A stretch of DNA of 64,000 nucleotides, from the NCBI RefSeq assembly GCF_024704835.1, contig NZ_JAMXBE010000011.1, positions 1 through 64,000 on the forward strand, read 5' to 3'. Source of the stretch: Parapedobacter tibetensis. Lineage in GTDB: Bacteria > Bacteroidota > Bacteroidia > Sphingobacteriales > Sphingobacteriaceae. Below, piece by piece: positions 36,436-45,691 of this stretch. The position numbers and the translations under genes are program-made. Below the pieces are notes generated by a model, which saw only the letters and a list, made by a program, of their open reading frames with translations, was not told the DNA's origin and did not search any database. The stretch's first letter is position 1; the number at the start of each line of letters is the position of its first letter.

Positions 36436-39400
36436 CTATGACCCATGGCAATTTTTATATTTTTTGCCACTGCCACAAGGACAGGGATCATTTCTGCCCA
36501 CTTTCTGTTCGTTTCGGATGGGTTGAGTCCGTTGGATTTCACGTGTATCCTCTTCTACTGGTGATCCCCCTCCCGAAGTGACTAATTCAGGTTTGGACGT
36601 CTTTATTCGTGTCTCCTGACGTGGCAGCGGCCGGGCTTCGCGCACATCCTGTGGCTGCTGGTTGGGAATCTCACCCTTGAAAAGGAAACCTACCACATCT
36701 TTATTCATGCTGACCAGCATTTGCTTGAACAGGTTGAAGGCCTCCATCTTGTAAATGATAATTGGGTCTTTCTGTTCATACACGGCATTCTGCACAGATT
36801 GCTTCAGCTCGTCCATGTCACGCAAGTGCTCTTTCCATGCCTCGTCTATCAAAGCCAATACCACGCCTTTTTCAAAGGATTTGAATACTTCTTTACCGCC
36901 AGACTCTACGGCCTTCTTCAAATTGGTTGCCACCTGTATGCCACGCAAACCATCCGAAAATGGCACCACAATATTCTCAATCTGTTCCCCTTTTGTCGCA
37001 AATACATCCGTTAGCACAGGGAGCGTCTGTTTGGCTATTTTATCCGCCTTTTCCTGATAAAATTGAATAATCTGTTCAAAAAGCTTATCGGTAAGCGTTG
37101 CAATATTTTCATGCGCAAATTCGTCTTCGTTAATCTCAGGATCCAGGGAAAAAATACGTATAACCTCCAACTGGAAATCATCATATGTCCCGGACTCCTT
37201 ATACTCACTTACCACATCTTCCACGACATCGAAAATGGTATTATTCAAATCCACATCCAATCGTTCGCCAAACAGGGCATTTTTACGCTTGGAGTAAATA
37301 ACCGTTCGTTGGGAGTTCATTACATCGTCATATTCCAACAAGCGTTTCCGAATACCGAAATTGTTTTCTTCCACCTTTTTTTGCGCTCGCTCAATAGATT
37401 TGGTAAGCATACTATGCTGCATCACCTCGCCTTCCTGAACCCCCATGCGCACCATGATGTTAGAAATCCGTTCGGAAGCAAACAGGCGCATCAACGGATC
37501 TTCGAGCGAAACAAAGAATTGAGAAGCCCCCGGATCGCCTTGCCGCCCAGCACGTCCACGTAATTGCCGGTCAACCCGACGCGATTCATGTCGTTCAGTA
37601 CCAATGATGGCCAGACCTCCAGCCTCTTTTACTCCCGGCCCCAGTTTGATGTCTGTACCACGACCAGCCATATTGGTGGCGATGGTCACCATGCTGGCTT
37701 GTCCCGCTTCAGCCACGATATCGGCTTCGCGCTGGTGCAATTTGGCATTCAGTACATTATGTTTCACTCCGCGCAACTTAAGCATACGGCTCAGCAATTC
37801 CGATATTTCCACGGATGTGGTACCTACCAATACTGGACGTCCCTCTTGTGTAAGCCGATGGATCTCTTCGGCTACGGAATTATATTTTTCACGAGCGGTG
37901 CGATAAATCAAATCATGTCTGTCCTCACGTTGGGTAAGCACATTGGTGGGTATTTCCACCACATCCAATTTATAGATTTGCCAAAGCTCACCTGCCTCCG
38001 TAACAGCCGTACCCGTCATACCGGCCAGCTTATGGTACATCCGGAAGTAATTTTGCAACGTGATGGTCGCATAAGTCTGTGTGGCGTCCTCCACCTTGAC
38101 GTTTTCCTTGGCCTCAATCGCTTGATGCAAACCATCCGAATAGCGGCGGCCTTCCATAATCCGACCCGTCTGCTCGTCTACGATTTTGACTTTGCCTTCA
38201 TCGATGATGTATTCATCATCCCGCTCAAATAAGGTATAAGCCTTTAACAATTGATTCACCGAGTGAATACGCTCGGATTTGACCGAGAAATCACGCATCA
38301 ACTCTTCTTTTTTGGCAAATTTTTCCTCAGGGCTCAAAGCAGACTTTTCGATTTCAGCTATCTCAGTACCTACATCAGGCATGATAAAGAAATTGGTATC
38401 TTCACCTGATGAAGTGATGAGCTCAATGCCTTTCTCGGTGAGTTCTACTTGATTATTTTTTTCGTCGATGACAAAATAAAGCTCGGCGTCTGCCTTTGGC
38501 ATGTTCTTGCTCTGCTCCTGCAGGTAATAATTTTCCGTTTTGGCCAGCACCTGACGGTTATTGCTTTCACTAAGGAATTTGATGAGCGCCTTGTTTTTTG
38601 GCAATCCCCTATGGGCGCGAAAGAGTGCGAGTCCTCCGTCATCCGCACTGTTGTTACCTGCAGCGATCGCTTTTTTTGCCTCGTTCAATACACCATTAAT
38701 GAACGCTTTTTGAGTAGCGACTAGACGTTCGATACGCGGTTTAAGTTCATAGAATTCGTGTTCGTCCCCGCGCGGAATGGGGCCAGAGATGATAAGGGGT
38801 GTACGTGCATCGTCTATCAATACGGAATCCACCTCATCCACCATGGCAAAGTGCAATTTACGCTGTACAAGCGCCTCGGGTGATTGCGCCATGTTGTCAC
38901 GCAGGTAGTCAAAGCCAAATTCATTGTTGGTACCAAATACAATGTCAGCGGCGTAAGCATTACGCCTAGCGGGCGAATTGGGTTGATGCCTGTCGACACA
39001 ATCCACACGTAATCCATGGAATTCGAATAATGGACCATTCCACTCCGCATCGCGTCGTGCGAGGTAATCATTCACTGTTACGATATGCACACCCTGCCCA
39101 GATAATGCATTGAGATATGCCGGAAGTGTACCCACCAACGTTTTACCCTCCCCAGTGGCCATTTCAGCAATCTTACCTTCATGCAATACGATACCACCAA
39201 TAAGCTGTACATCATAGTGCACCATATTCCATACGACTTCAGTACCAGCAGCAGTCCATGTATTCTTCCAAATGGCTTTATCGCCGATTATCTGTACATT
39301 GGATTTAAGGGCGGATATTTCACGGTCAAAATCCGAGGCGGAGACTTCCAATTCAAGGTTTTCCGTAAAACGGTGTGCAGTTTCCTTTACCACCGCAAAG

Positions 39401-39729
39401 GCTTCTGGAAGAATCTTCAGCAATACTTCCTCCAACTTTTGGTCACGGTCTTTACCCAATTTATCTACTTTATCGTAGATAGCCGTTTTTTGGGTCATAT
39501 CCATGCCCTCTTGCTCCGCTTCCGCCTTTAAGTCGGCAATTTCTTTATCAATATCGGAGAGGAAATCCGTTATACGTTGTTTGAAATCTGCTGTTTTCGC
39601 TCGCAGCTCATCATTGGTCAGGCCCTCAAGTTTTGTATATTCCTCCTTGATTTTGTCTACCAAGGGTTGGATATGTTTGATATCTCGCTCTGATTTGCTT
39701 CCGAATATTTTGCTTAAGAATGTTAACAT
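36436..39729 (-). CDS. secA: Preprotein translocase ATPase SecA
   Basis: The 1097-residue protein is a full SecA of the long Bacteroidota type. NBD1 carries EMATGEGKTLVGTLPAYL and MVDEVDSVLIDDARTPLII; NBD2 carries TNMAGRGTDI and GTERHESRRVDRQLRGRAGRQGD. The preprotein-binding and helical scaffold regions follow. The C-terminus is NDPCPCGSGKKYKNCHG, a zinc-binding SEC-C motif. It drives proteins through SecYEG. A longer-than-E. coli insert near residues 330-430 is usual in this phylum. Confidence 0.98.
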   Translation of the reverse strand: MLTFLSKIFGSKSERDIKHIQPLVDKIKEEYTKLEGLTNDELRAKTADFKQRITDFLSDIDKEIADLKAEAEQEGMDMTQKTAIYDKVDKLGKDRDQKLEEVLLKILPEAFAVVKETAHRFTENLELEVSASDFDREISALKSNVQIIGDKAIWKNTWTAAGTEVVWNMVHYDVQLIGGIVLHEGKIAEMATGEGKTLVGTLPAYLNALSGQGVHIVTVNDYLARRDAEWNGPLFEFHGLRVDCVDRHQPNSPARRNAYAADIVFGTNNEFGFDYLRDNMAQSPEALVQRKLHFAMVDEVDSVLIDDARTPLIISGPIPRGDEHEFYELKPRIERLVATQKAFINGVLNEAKKAIAAGNNSADDGGLALFRAHRGLPKNKALIKFLSESNNRQVLAKTENYYLQEQSKNMPKADAELYFVIDEKNNQVELTEKGIELITSSGEDTNFFIMPDVGTEIAEIEKSALSPEEKFAKKEELMRDFSVKSERIHSVNQLLKAYTLFERDDEYIIDEGKVKIVDEQTGRIMEGRRYSDGLHQAIEAKENVKVEDATQTYATITLQNYFRMYHKLAGMTGTAVTEAGELWQIYKLDVVEIPTNVLTQREDRHDLIYRTAREKYNSVAEEIHRLTQEGRPVLVGTTSVEISELLSRMLKLRGVKHNVLNAKLHQREADIVAEAGQASMVTIATNMAGRGTDIKLGPGVKEAGGLAIIGTERHESRRVDRQLRGRAGRQGDPGASQFFVSLEDPLMRLFASERISNIMVRMGVQEGEVMQHSMLTKSIERAQKKVEENNFGIRKRLLEYDDVMNSQRTVIYSKRKNALFGERLDVDLNNTIFDVVEDVVSEYKESGTYDDFQLEVIRIFSLDPEINEDEFAHENIATLTDKLFEQIIQFYQEKADKIAKQTLPVLTDVFATKGEQIENIVVPFSDGLRGIQVATNLKKAVESGGKEVFKSFEKGVVLALIDEAWKEHLRDMDELKQSVQNAVYEQKDPIIIYKMEAFNLFKQMLVSMNKDVVGFLFKGEIPNQQPQDVREARPLPRQETRIKTSKPELVTSGGGSPVEEDTREIQRTQPIRNEQKVGRNDPCPCGSGKKYKNCHGS

Positions 39730-39809
39730 TATCTACTGTTTACTAAATCACATACCACATCGTCAATAATAGCACCAAAACCGCATTTCAGTCAATATGG
39801 CATAATGGG

Positions 39810-39817
39810 CAAAGTTA
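39810..39817 (-). promoter_or_regulatory. -7 promoter box for secA
   Basis: The minus strand reads TAACTTTG, an exact TAnnTTTG match, 80 bases before the secA start codon. Confidence 0.5.
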
Positions 39818-39914
39818 GTTAATTGATTTGAAATATGGGATATGAGATTTGAGCGACGTTCATGCAGCTGTTGGAAGCTTATGCCATTTTATAGCGTATA
39901 TCTACGAGACAGGA

Positions 39915-40817
39915 TCAAGTGATAAATAAATTTTTGGTCGTTTTAGGAACCAACCCAATCTGCATTGCCTGTTCAAAAAGTGTTTCTATGGCCCTATGCC
40001 CATCATCTCCAAGTGACATTGAAAACCGGTTGACATACAATTCGATGTGTTTATACATCACGTCTTCACGCATTTCCTGTGCATGCGAGCGGATGAAGTC
40101 AATCCCGGATTTGGGATTTGCAAAAGCATATTCAACACTTTTACGGATTACTCTATCGATTTTTCGTTTCACATCATCAGGCAACCTTCTTTTGGCCACG
40201 ATGCCGCCCAATGGGATAGGAGAATTGGTCATTCGCTCCCAATAATCACCAAGGTCAATAACCTTATGCAGCCCTTTACTTTGGTAGGTGAACCGGTTTT
40301 CGTGGATGATAAGCCCGAGGTCGATTTCTTCGTTGAGCAGGGCTTGTTCAATATCAGAAAACAGCATTACCTGCTTATTTTCCAAATCGGGGAATGCTAA
40401 GCTCAATAGGAAATTTGCCGTGGTATACCTGCCGGGAATCCCTACTTGTGGCTGTGAGACGGGAGACGGGAGATGGGAACCTTGATGCTCACCGACAGCT
40501 ACTGCCGACGGCCGATGGCTGATAGCCGACAGCCGTTCCGCCAACTCGGGGCGCTTACAAATCAACAAGGGCCCCACGCCAAAACCTAAGGCACTACCGG
40601 CGTCGAGCAATACATATTCTTCTATAGCATAGGCATAAGCATGGTAGCTTAACTTGGTGATATCCAGTTCGCCTTTGAAAGCCTTTTGATTCAGGGTCTC
40701 CACATCCTCGTAATACACCTCGAAATCCAATCCTTCGGTATCGATTTTATGGTGGATAAGCGCATCAAAGATAAACGTGTCATTGGGGCAGGGTGAAAAT
40801 CCAAGGGAAAGTTTCAT
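39915..40817 (-). CDS. mqnD: 1,4-dihydroxy-6-naphthoate synthase MqnD, with an in-frame insertion
   Basis: The 300-residue protein matches MqnD, the last special enzyme of the futalosine menaquinone route, which turns cyclic de-hypoxanthine futalosine into 1,4-dihydroxy-6-naphthoate. Family motifs are LGFSPCPNDTFIFDAL at the start, DITKLSYHAYAY near 52, GSALGFGVGPLL near 74, IPGRYTTANFLLSLAFP near 127, LGLIIHENRFTYQ and the PIPLGGIV segment. Between PLLICKRP and VGIPGRYTT lies an extra stretch of about 25-30 residues with HRPSAVAVGEHQGSHLPSP that the family normally lacks. The reading frame is kept and the rest is intact, so it may still work. Other menaquinone genes are not in this window. 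Confidence 0.9.
   Translation of the reverse strand: MKLSLGFSPCPNDTFIFDALIHHKIDTEGLDFEVYYEDVETLNQKAFKGELDITKLSYHAYAYAIEEYVLLDAGSALGFGVGPLLICKRPELAERLSAISHRPSAVAVGEHQGSHLPSPVSQPQVGIPGRYTTANFLLSLAFPDLENKQVMLFSDIEQALLNEEIDLGLIIHENRFTYQSKGLHKVIDLGDYWERMTNSPIPLGGIVAKRRLPDDVKRKIDRVIRKSVEYAFANPKSGIDFIRSHAQEMREDVMYKHIELYVNRFSMSLGDDGHRAIETLFEQAMQIGLVPKTTKNLFIT
40446..40540. repeat. Palindrome-like repeat inserted inside mqnD
   Basis: The DNA holds GAGACGG-GAGACGG-GAGATGG (about 40456-40478) and a block of GCCGA/GGCTGA units (about 40504-40536) in which GGCTGATAGCC and CGGC...GCCG pair. The translated part reads RLSAISHRPSAVAVG and SHLPSPVSQP, a style known from dispersed intergenic repeats of Sphingobacteriaceae. 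Boundaries are approximate. Confidence 0.65.
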
Positions 40818-40859
40818 TTGAATACAACTTATTATATTTAAGCTGGCATGAACATTTCT

Positions 40860-41120
40860 TTACGCAGTCAGCTTCTGGGTAAACAGCAATACCATAGCTG
40901 CAACAAAGGTAATCAAAATCACGCCGCGCGCACTTTGCTCAAGGGCATTCCGATAGAAAAAACGCATAAGCAGCAGGTTTATTAACGCCGCGATGACATA
41001 TAGACTTAGTGATTTATTACCGATAACCATATTCCAAGAAGTGAATAAGGTGAGTAAATGGGCGGCAGTAGGAGCCAGCAACCCGATGATACAGCCAAAT
41101 AAAAAATGATTTATTTTCAC
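40860..41120 (-). CDS. Small membrane protein of unknown function
   Basis: The 86-residue protein has three hydrophobic segments (about 5-28, 37-53 and 66-82) with RFFYRNALEQ between the second and third. It starts 18 bases after the surE stop and is followed by mqnD after 42 bases; it is probably in the surE transcript. I do not recognise a family. Confidence 0.6.
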   Translation of the reverse strand: MKINHFLFGCIIGLLAPTAAHLLTLFTSWNMVIGNKSLSLYVIAALINLLLMRFFYRNALEQSARGVILITFVAAMVLLFTQKLTA

Positions 41121-41138
41121 CAGAAACAGCTTTAGCGG

Positions 41139-41915
41139 TCACTTAATTTCAAAAATCCAGGAGTTGAGTTCCGGTATGGCGTGATGGGCCGTCATATCAA
41201 ATTGCACCGGTACAATGGAAGCATAACCATTTTGCAATGCCCATACATCGGTATCTTCACCACGATCACGCAGTTTGAACACCCCGGTGAGCCAATAATA
41301 GCTCCGATTGTAAGGATCAGTCCGTTCATCAAATTCCTCGGCCCATTTGGCATCTGCTTGCCGACAAATTTTAATGCCTTTGATTTGGTCAACCTTCGGG
41401 AAATTTACATTGAGTAATGTGCCCTTGGAAAGGCCATTGGCCAATACTTGCGTGGTGATACCGCGTACATATGGCCTGCATTTGGAAAAATCCGCATCGT
41501 TGTCGAAGTCATCGTAAGAAAATCCGATGGACGGGATGCCTTCTATTGCACCTTCTACGGCAGCAGACATGGTGCCTGAATACAACACATTGATGGAATT
41601 GTTCAAGCCATGGTTGATACCTGATACGCAAATATCCGGTTTTCGTCCCTTGAAGACCTTATTCACCGCAAGTTTCACACAATCTACCGGTGTGCCTGAA
41701 CACTTGTACATTTCTATACCCGGATAGATATTGATACGGTCGATACGCAGCGGCTTGCCAATAGTAATGGCATGGCCCGTGCCAGATTGAGGCCCTTCAG
41801 GCGCCACCACCGTCACATCGCCCAGTTTTTGCATTTCTTCGATAAGTACTTTGATTCCAGGAGCGGTGATACCATCGTCATTGACGACCAATATAGATGG
41901 TTGTTTTTTTGCCAT
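41139..41915 (-). CDS. surE: 5'/3'-nucleotidase SurE (second copy)
   Basis: The 258-residue protein has VVNDDGITAPGI at the N-terminus, VAPEGPQSGTGHAIT, CSGTPVDCVKLAVN and VSGINHGLNNSINVLYSGTMSAAVEG, all SurE hallmarks with the metal-binding Asp-Asp, Ser and Asn kept. It has the fuller C-terminal region (DERTDPYNRSYYW). SurE cleaves nucleoside 5'- or 3'-monophosphates and may clear damaged nucleotides. It differs clearly from the copy at 17819-18556, so the two are old paralogues rather than a recent duplication. Confidence 0.95.
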   Translation of the reverse strand: MAKKQPSILVVNDDGITAPGIKVLIEEMQKLGDVTVVAPEGPQSGTGHAITIGKPLRIDRINIYPGIEMYKCSGTPVDCVKLAVNKVFKGRKPDICVSGINHGLNNSINVLYSGTMSAAVEGAIEGIPSIGFSYDDFDNDADFSKCRPYVRGITTQVLANGLSKGTLLNVNFPKVDQIKGIKICRQADAKWAEEFDERTDPYNRSYYWLTGVFKLRDRGEDTDVWALQNGYASIVPVQFDMTAHHAIPELNSWIFEIK

Positions 41916-41934
41916 GGGGCTAAGTTAAATAAAA

Positions 41935-41966
41935 AAAGCGTCTGCCCAATATTGGGCAGACGCTTT
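41935..41966 (-). terminator. Strong rho-independent terminator of the OmpA gene
   Basis: The inverted repeat AAAGCGTCTGCCCAAT / ATTGGGCAGACGCTTT is perfect over 16 pairs. On the minus strand it is followed by a T-run, 30 bases after the ompA stop codon. It may also stop transcription from the other direction. Confidence 0.9.
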
Positions 41967-41995
41967 AAATAGGTAATTCCTATTTTAAGTTTTAC

Positions 41996-43402
41996 TTATT
42001 TTTTGATTTCAACACGACGGTTGATAACGCGGCCTTCTTCTGTTGCATTGGATGCTATTGGAGCAGATTCCCCAAGTGCTTGGACATTAACCTTAGCAGC
42101 GTCTACACCAGAGTTAACCAAGTATTGTTTTACTGAGTTAGCACGGTCTCTTGACAAACTCAAGTTATATGCTTCAGAACCTTCTGAAGAAGCATGGCCG
42201 TCTAATGTAACGGTTGCATCGCTTTCACGCAGGTCAGAAGACAACCGATCCAAGATAGAGTATGACTCTGTCTTCAATACGGAGCTATCAAATTCAAACT
42301 GAATGTTTGAATAAGTACTAGATGCTTCCGACTCGTTTACTACCGGCTCAGGGAACTTGATTGGGCATCCAGCACCATCAACTTGCGTACCAGCAGGAGT
42401 ACCTGGGCACTTGTCAAATTTGTCAGATACACCGTCACCATCTGAATCACGGCCCAACTCATCAACTAAGCCTTCCAATGTAGATACACGTTGTTTCAAT
42501 GCTTCAAGCTCGTTGCGCAATGAAGGATCTTTCAACTCGTCATACAAAGTAGACACTGGGTTGTGCCAAGTCAAATCTGGTTTCGAAGAAGAACCCAAAG
42601 AGAATTCTAACCCAGCATAAGTATAAGAGAATTTATCATTTGCTGCACGATTAGTAACAGGGCCGAACAAAGCTTTGTCATCAACAAAGTTCATGGTGTA
42701 ACCCAAGTTCAATGCTACACGGTCAGACAGTTTGAATTTCACACCAACACCTACAGGGATGTAAGTCTCGCGCTTGTAATCACGTGAATGGTCCGCGGTA
42801 CGCTCACCAGGGAATTCTTCGCCCCAAGCGCCTTTGTTATCCCATGCACCGGCAGTGTTAGAACCGTCAGCGTCTGTATAAGCAACAGGGTTGAAGCCTA
42901 TTAAACCATAACCTACACTCGCATAGAAGTTAACCGAATTTTCTCTTCTCAGAAAATCGATAGTAGCCAGTTGGAATACACCATTCAAGCTTGCAGCATA
43001 TTGTACGGCAGTTTCTACTGATTGGTATGATTCAGCACCAAATGCATTGTTATGGGCATCAAACAACATCGTGTTTCCTACTCCATTGTTGTTATGAGTG
43101 AAAATTCTACCGCGGTTAGCAGCAGCTTCAAGGCCAAACCAGCTTGATAATTGCTTGCGAACAGTAATTCCGTAGTATTCACGCAACTTGTACTCGCCAA
43201 CACCTACTTTTTGATTAAACGCATTGGATCCACCAATAATCACCGATGGAGTAGTAAAACCACCATTGACACCGATAGACCACGTTCTGTATTGGGATCT
43301 TCCTCCAAATACAGTCGGCTCCTGTGCCTGTGCTGTTTCAGCCAACCCTAAGGCTGCTACAAGCGAGCAAGCAACTGCCGTTTTGATTGTAGAATAATTC
43401 AT
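41996..43402 (-). CDS. OmpA-family outer membrane protein
   Basis: The product has about 468 residues, starting MNYSTIKTAVACSLVAALGLAETAQAQ, a signal peptide. An N-terminal beta-barrel domain (about 30-290) is followed by a coiled segment (ELEALKQRVSTLEGLVDEL), a thrombospondin-type calcium-binding repeat (DSDGDGVSDKFDKCPG) and an OmpA C-terminal domain with FEFDSSVLKTESYSIL and LDGHASSEGSEAYNLSLSRDRA, which anchors to peptidoglycan. It is probably one of the main outer membrane proteins. A 21-residue N-terminal extension to 43465 would cover the -7 box, so the internal start is used. Confidence 0.93.
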   Translation of the reverse strand: MNYSTIKTAVACSLVAALGLAETAQAQEPTVFGGRSQYRTWSIGVNGGFTTPSVIIGGSNAFNQKVGVGEYKLREYYGITVRKQLSSWFGLEAAANRGRIFTHNNNGVGNTMLFDAHNNAFGAESYQSVETAVQYAASLNGVFQLATIDFLRRENSVNFYASVGYGLIGFNPVAYTDADGSNTAGAWDNKGAWGEEFPGERTADHSRDYKRETYIPVGVGVKFKLSDRVALNLGYTMNFVDDKALFGPVTNRAANDKFSYTYAGLEFSLGSSSKPDLTWHNPVSTLYDELKDPSLRNELEALKQRVSTLEGLVDELGRDSDGDGVSDKFDKCPGTPAGTQVDGAGCPIKFPEPVVNESEASSTYSNIQFEFDSSVLKTESYSILDRLSSDLRESDATVTLDGHASSEGSEAYNLSLSRDRANSVKQYLVNSGVDAAKVNVQALGESAPIASNATEEGRVINRRVEIKK

Positions 43403-43847
43403 ACTCTTGTTTTTTTTAAGGTTAAAAATTTTTAATTGTCTAATTTTTTTTGCAAAAATAACCAATAGTTTGATTCACGCAACATTTGCAAATACTATTC
43501 CAGTTTTTGGCTTTTTTATGATTTTTTAAAAAAAATGGCCCAAAAGCAGCTTTAGAAATAATTGAAAAAGAACTTATTTATTTGTTTAACAGCTGTTTAC
43601 ATAGGTATTCTTGTCTTATAACAAAAACTGAATTGCTGATAAACCCTTTTTATTTTTGCCCGAAAAGCCCCTAAAACCCCCTAGAACATCACATCTAATC
43701 AGCTTTTCCAAATGTCTATTTTAATAGTCAGTCTGGCGAAAAACATCGTAAACCTACTGATTAATCATCTTGTTTCCTAAAAAAAACAAAAAGAATTTGT
43801 TCTTATTCAGGTTCAATGAACGATAAAATCCTTCAAAAGCATCAAAC
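43403..43847 (-). promoter_or_regulatory. Long ompA upstream region with a -7 box
   Basis: TATTTTTG on the minus strand (43460-43453) fits TAnnTTTG, 50 bases before the OmpA start. The rest, 43461-43847, is AT-rich with no gene, repeat or clear terminator for the Pit gene that ends at 43848. An A/T-rich upstream stretch fits a highly expressed gene. Confidence 0.5.
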
Positions 43848-44858
43848 TCAAAACAAATAGTAGATAATGGTATACGTAATACCGGCCAATATTGCTGACA
43901 CCGGTATGGTCAGTATCCATGCCCATAACAGGCTGATTGTAACTCCCCATCTCACTGCAGACACTCTTTTTACCACTCCGACACCAATGATGGAACCGGT
44001 AATGGTATGTGTAGTAGACACAGGAATGCCGAAGTGCTCTGTGATACCTAAGGTAATGGCTCCTGCGGTTTCTGCCCCTACTCCTTCAAGTGGTGTTACC
44101 TTAGTGATTTTTGTCCCCATTGTCTTTACAATCTTCCATCCCCCGCTCATTGTACCCAGTGCAATGGCAGAATAGCACGTAAGCGGTATCCACTCAGGCA
44201 TGGGGTCATCAGACTGCAAATACCCACCGGCTACCAAGGCCACGAAGATAATACCCATCACCTTTTGAGCGTCGTTGCCTCCGTGTGCAAAACTTAATGC
44301 GGCTGAAGACACCAGCTGGAGTTTTTTGAACCACCATTCGGCTACGGATGGTTTGGCTCGTTTAGATAGGTTAATGATGACAAGCGTAATGATAATCGCG
44401 AAGATCATACCAATCAACGGTGCAAACACAATAAAGGATATGATCTTCAAGGTTGCATTCAGGTTTATCGCACCAATCACATGATCGCCCAAAAGAAAGG
44501 CATGAGTCATCCCTGCCCCAGCAAATCCACCAATCAATGTGTGGGATGAACTGGATGGCACACCATAATACCAGGTGAATAAATTCCATCCGATTGCAGC
44601 AATCAATCCTGCAAAAATCACTTCGAGTGTAATGTATTCTTCCATTACGGTTTTGGCTACCGTATTGGCTACCTTATGGTCCGTGAAATAAAAATATGCG
44701 GCGAAATTGAATGCTGCTGCCCACAGTACGGCCTGAAAAGGCGACAACACTTTGGTGGAGACAATAGTGGCTATTGAGTTGGCGGCATCGTGGAAGCCAT
44801 TGATGTAATCAAATGCGATAGCTAGGATGACGACAATTACCAGTAATGTGGTGACCAT
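43848..44858 (-). CDS. Inorganic phosphate transporter, Pit family
   Basis: The 336-residue membrane protein has about ten helices and the duplicated PHO4 signature: FDYINGFHDAANSIATIVSTKVLSP near residue 16, and LSFAHGGNDAQKVMGII near 190, each with the conserved Asn-Asp pair. SSSSHTLIGGFAGAG and PVSTTHTITGSIIGVG are the matching repeats. It imports phosphate with protons or sodium, or as metal phosphate. The DUF47 gene is 61 bases upstream on the same strand, the usual Pit accessory arrangement. Confidence 0.96.
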   Translation of the reverse strand: MVTTLLVIVVILAIAFDYINGFHDAANSIATIVSTKVLSPFQAVLWAAAFNFAAYFYFTDHKVANTVAKTVMEEYITLEVIFAGLIAAIGWNLFTWYYGVPSSSSHTLIGGFAGAGMTHAFLLGDHVIGAINLNATLKIISFIVFAPLIGMIFAIIITLVIINLSKRAKPSVAEWWFKKLQLVSSAALSFAHGGNDAQKVMGIIFVALVAGGYLQSDDPMPEWIPLTCYSAIALGTMSGGWKIVKTMGTKITKVTPLEGVGAETAGAITLGITEHFGIPVSTTHTITGSIIGVGVVKRVSAVRWGVTISLLWAWILTIPVSAILAGITYTIIYYLF

Positions 44859-44919
44859 ATATGCTGTATGTTATTAATTACGCCTTGCGACAGATGCTTG
44901 ATACTTGGTTTATTTGAGG

Positions 44920-45567
44920 TTAGGCATTTTTCACTAAAATACTCTCTAATACATTGGCCACGTCTTCACATTTATCTGTAGCTGTTTCCATAGCAGACAA
45001 TACCTCTTTGTATTTGATGAGCACGATGGCATCCTTCTCAAATTCAAACAATTCGCCCACAGCTTTATCGAAGATATAATCCGCCTTATTTTCAATACTA
45101 TTAATGCGTACGCAAGAATCCGTGATATTCCGAATATTTTTCAAATTGCGTAATTCATGTACCGCCTTTGCCACGTCCTCCGTTGCCTCCAAAATCAAAT
45201 CAGCCATTTCAATAATCGGATCAGTGATTTTCTCAACTTTATATAAATCCATTCGGTTTGATGCGCCATATATAAAATCGGCCACATCATCCAAAGAGCT
45301 GGTTAATGTATGGATATCTTCCCGATCAAAGGGCGTGATAAAATTTTTGCTCAATTCCAGATGTATTTGGTGGGAGATATCATCGCCCTTATGTTCCAAA
45401 TCTTCAATCTTTCGGCAAAACTCCTTACGATTCTCAGGCTCAGGGACATTGACCATTTCCTTAAGTAGCTTCGCCATATCAATGAGGTTACTACTAGCCT
45501 CTTCAAAAAGGGGAAAAAACTTTTTGTCTTTGGGTACAAAATATTGGAATATACTGTTGAGCGACAT
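44920..45567 (-). CDS. DUF47-family PhoU-like accessory protein of Pit
   Basis: The 215-residue protein is all-helical and PhoU-like: KKFFPLFEEASSNLIDMAKLL at the N-terminus, RKIEDLEHKGDDISHQIHLEL-like metal-binding helices with E-x-x-H-x-x-D, TPFDREDIHTLTSSLDDVADFIYGA, and RINSIENKADYIFD with the second E-x-x-A-D set. It is thought to bind metals and to modulate the neighbouring Pit transporter. It leads the operon and its promoter holds TTAACA repeats. Confidence 0.93.
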   Translation of the reverse strand: MSLNSIFQYFVPKDKKFFPLFEEASSNLIDMAKLLKEMVNVPEPENRKEFCRKIEDLEHKGDDISHQIHLELSKNFITPFDREDIHTLTSSLDDVADFIYGASNRMDLYKVEKITDPIIEMADLILEATEDVAKAVHELRNLKNIRNITDSCVRINSIENKADYIFDKAVGELFEFEKDAIVLIKYKEVLSAMETATDKCEDVANVLESILVKNA

Positions 45568-45583
45568 AAGGGAGAAATTTCCG

Positions 45584-45617
45584 CAAAATTATGATGTTAA
45601 TGTTAAGTTAATGTTAA
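45584..45617 (-). promoter_or_regulatory. DUF47-pit promoter with Pho-box-like direct repeats
   Basis: On the minus strand TTAACA occurs at 45617-45612, 45606-45601 and 45600-45595, and the 11-base unit CTTAACATTAA is repeated in tandem. TAATTTTG (45591-45584) follows 3 bases later and fits TAnnTTTG. The repeats thus replace a -33 element. TTAACA repeats at 11-base spacing resemble PhoP boxes of Bacillus. The binding protein is unknown. Confidence 0.65.
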
Positions 45618-45691
45618 GTAATGGGTCACTTAATGCTAATCGTGCTCACCGTTGTTTAAATCACGTTGGATGAGTGAATCAGTGGGAAGGA

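Noticed and set aside
37063-38232. Long plus-strand frames opposite secA
   Set aside because: They lie fully within the secA gene and have no family resemblance; shadows of high coding density.
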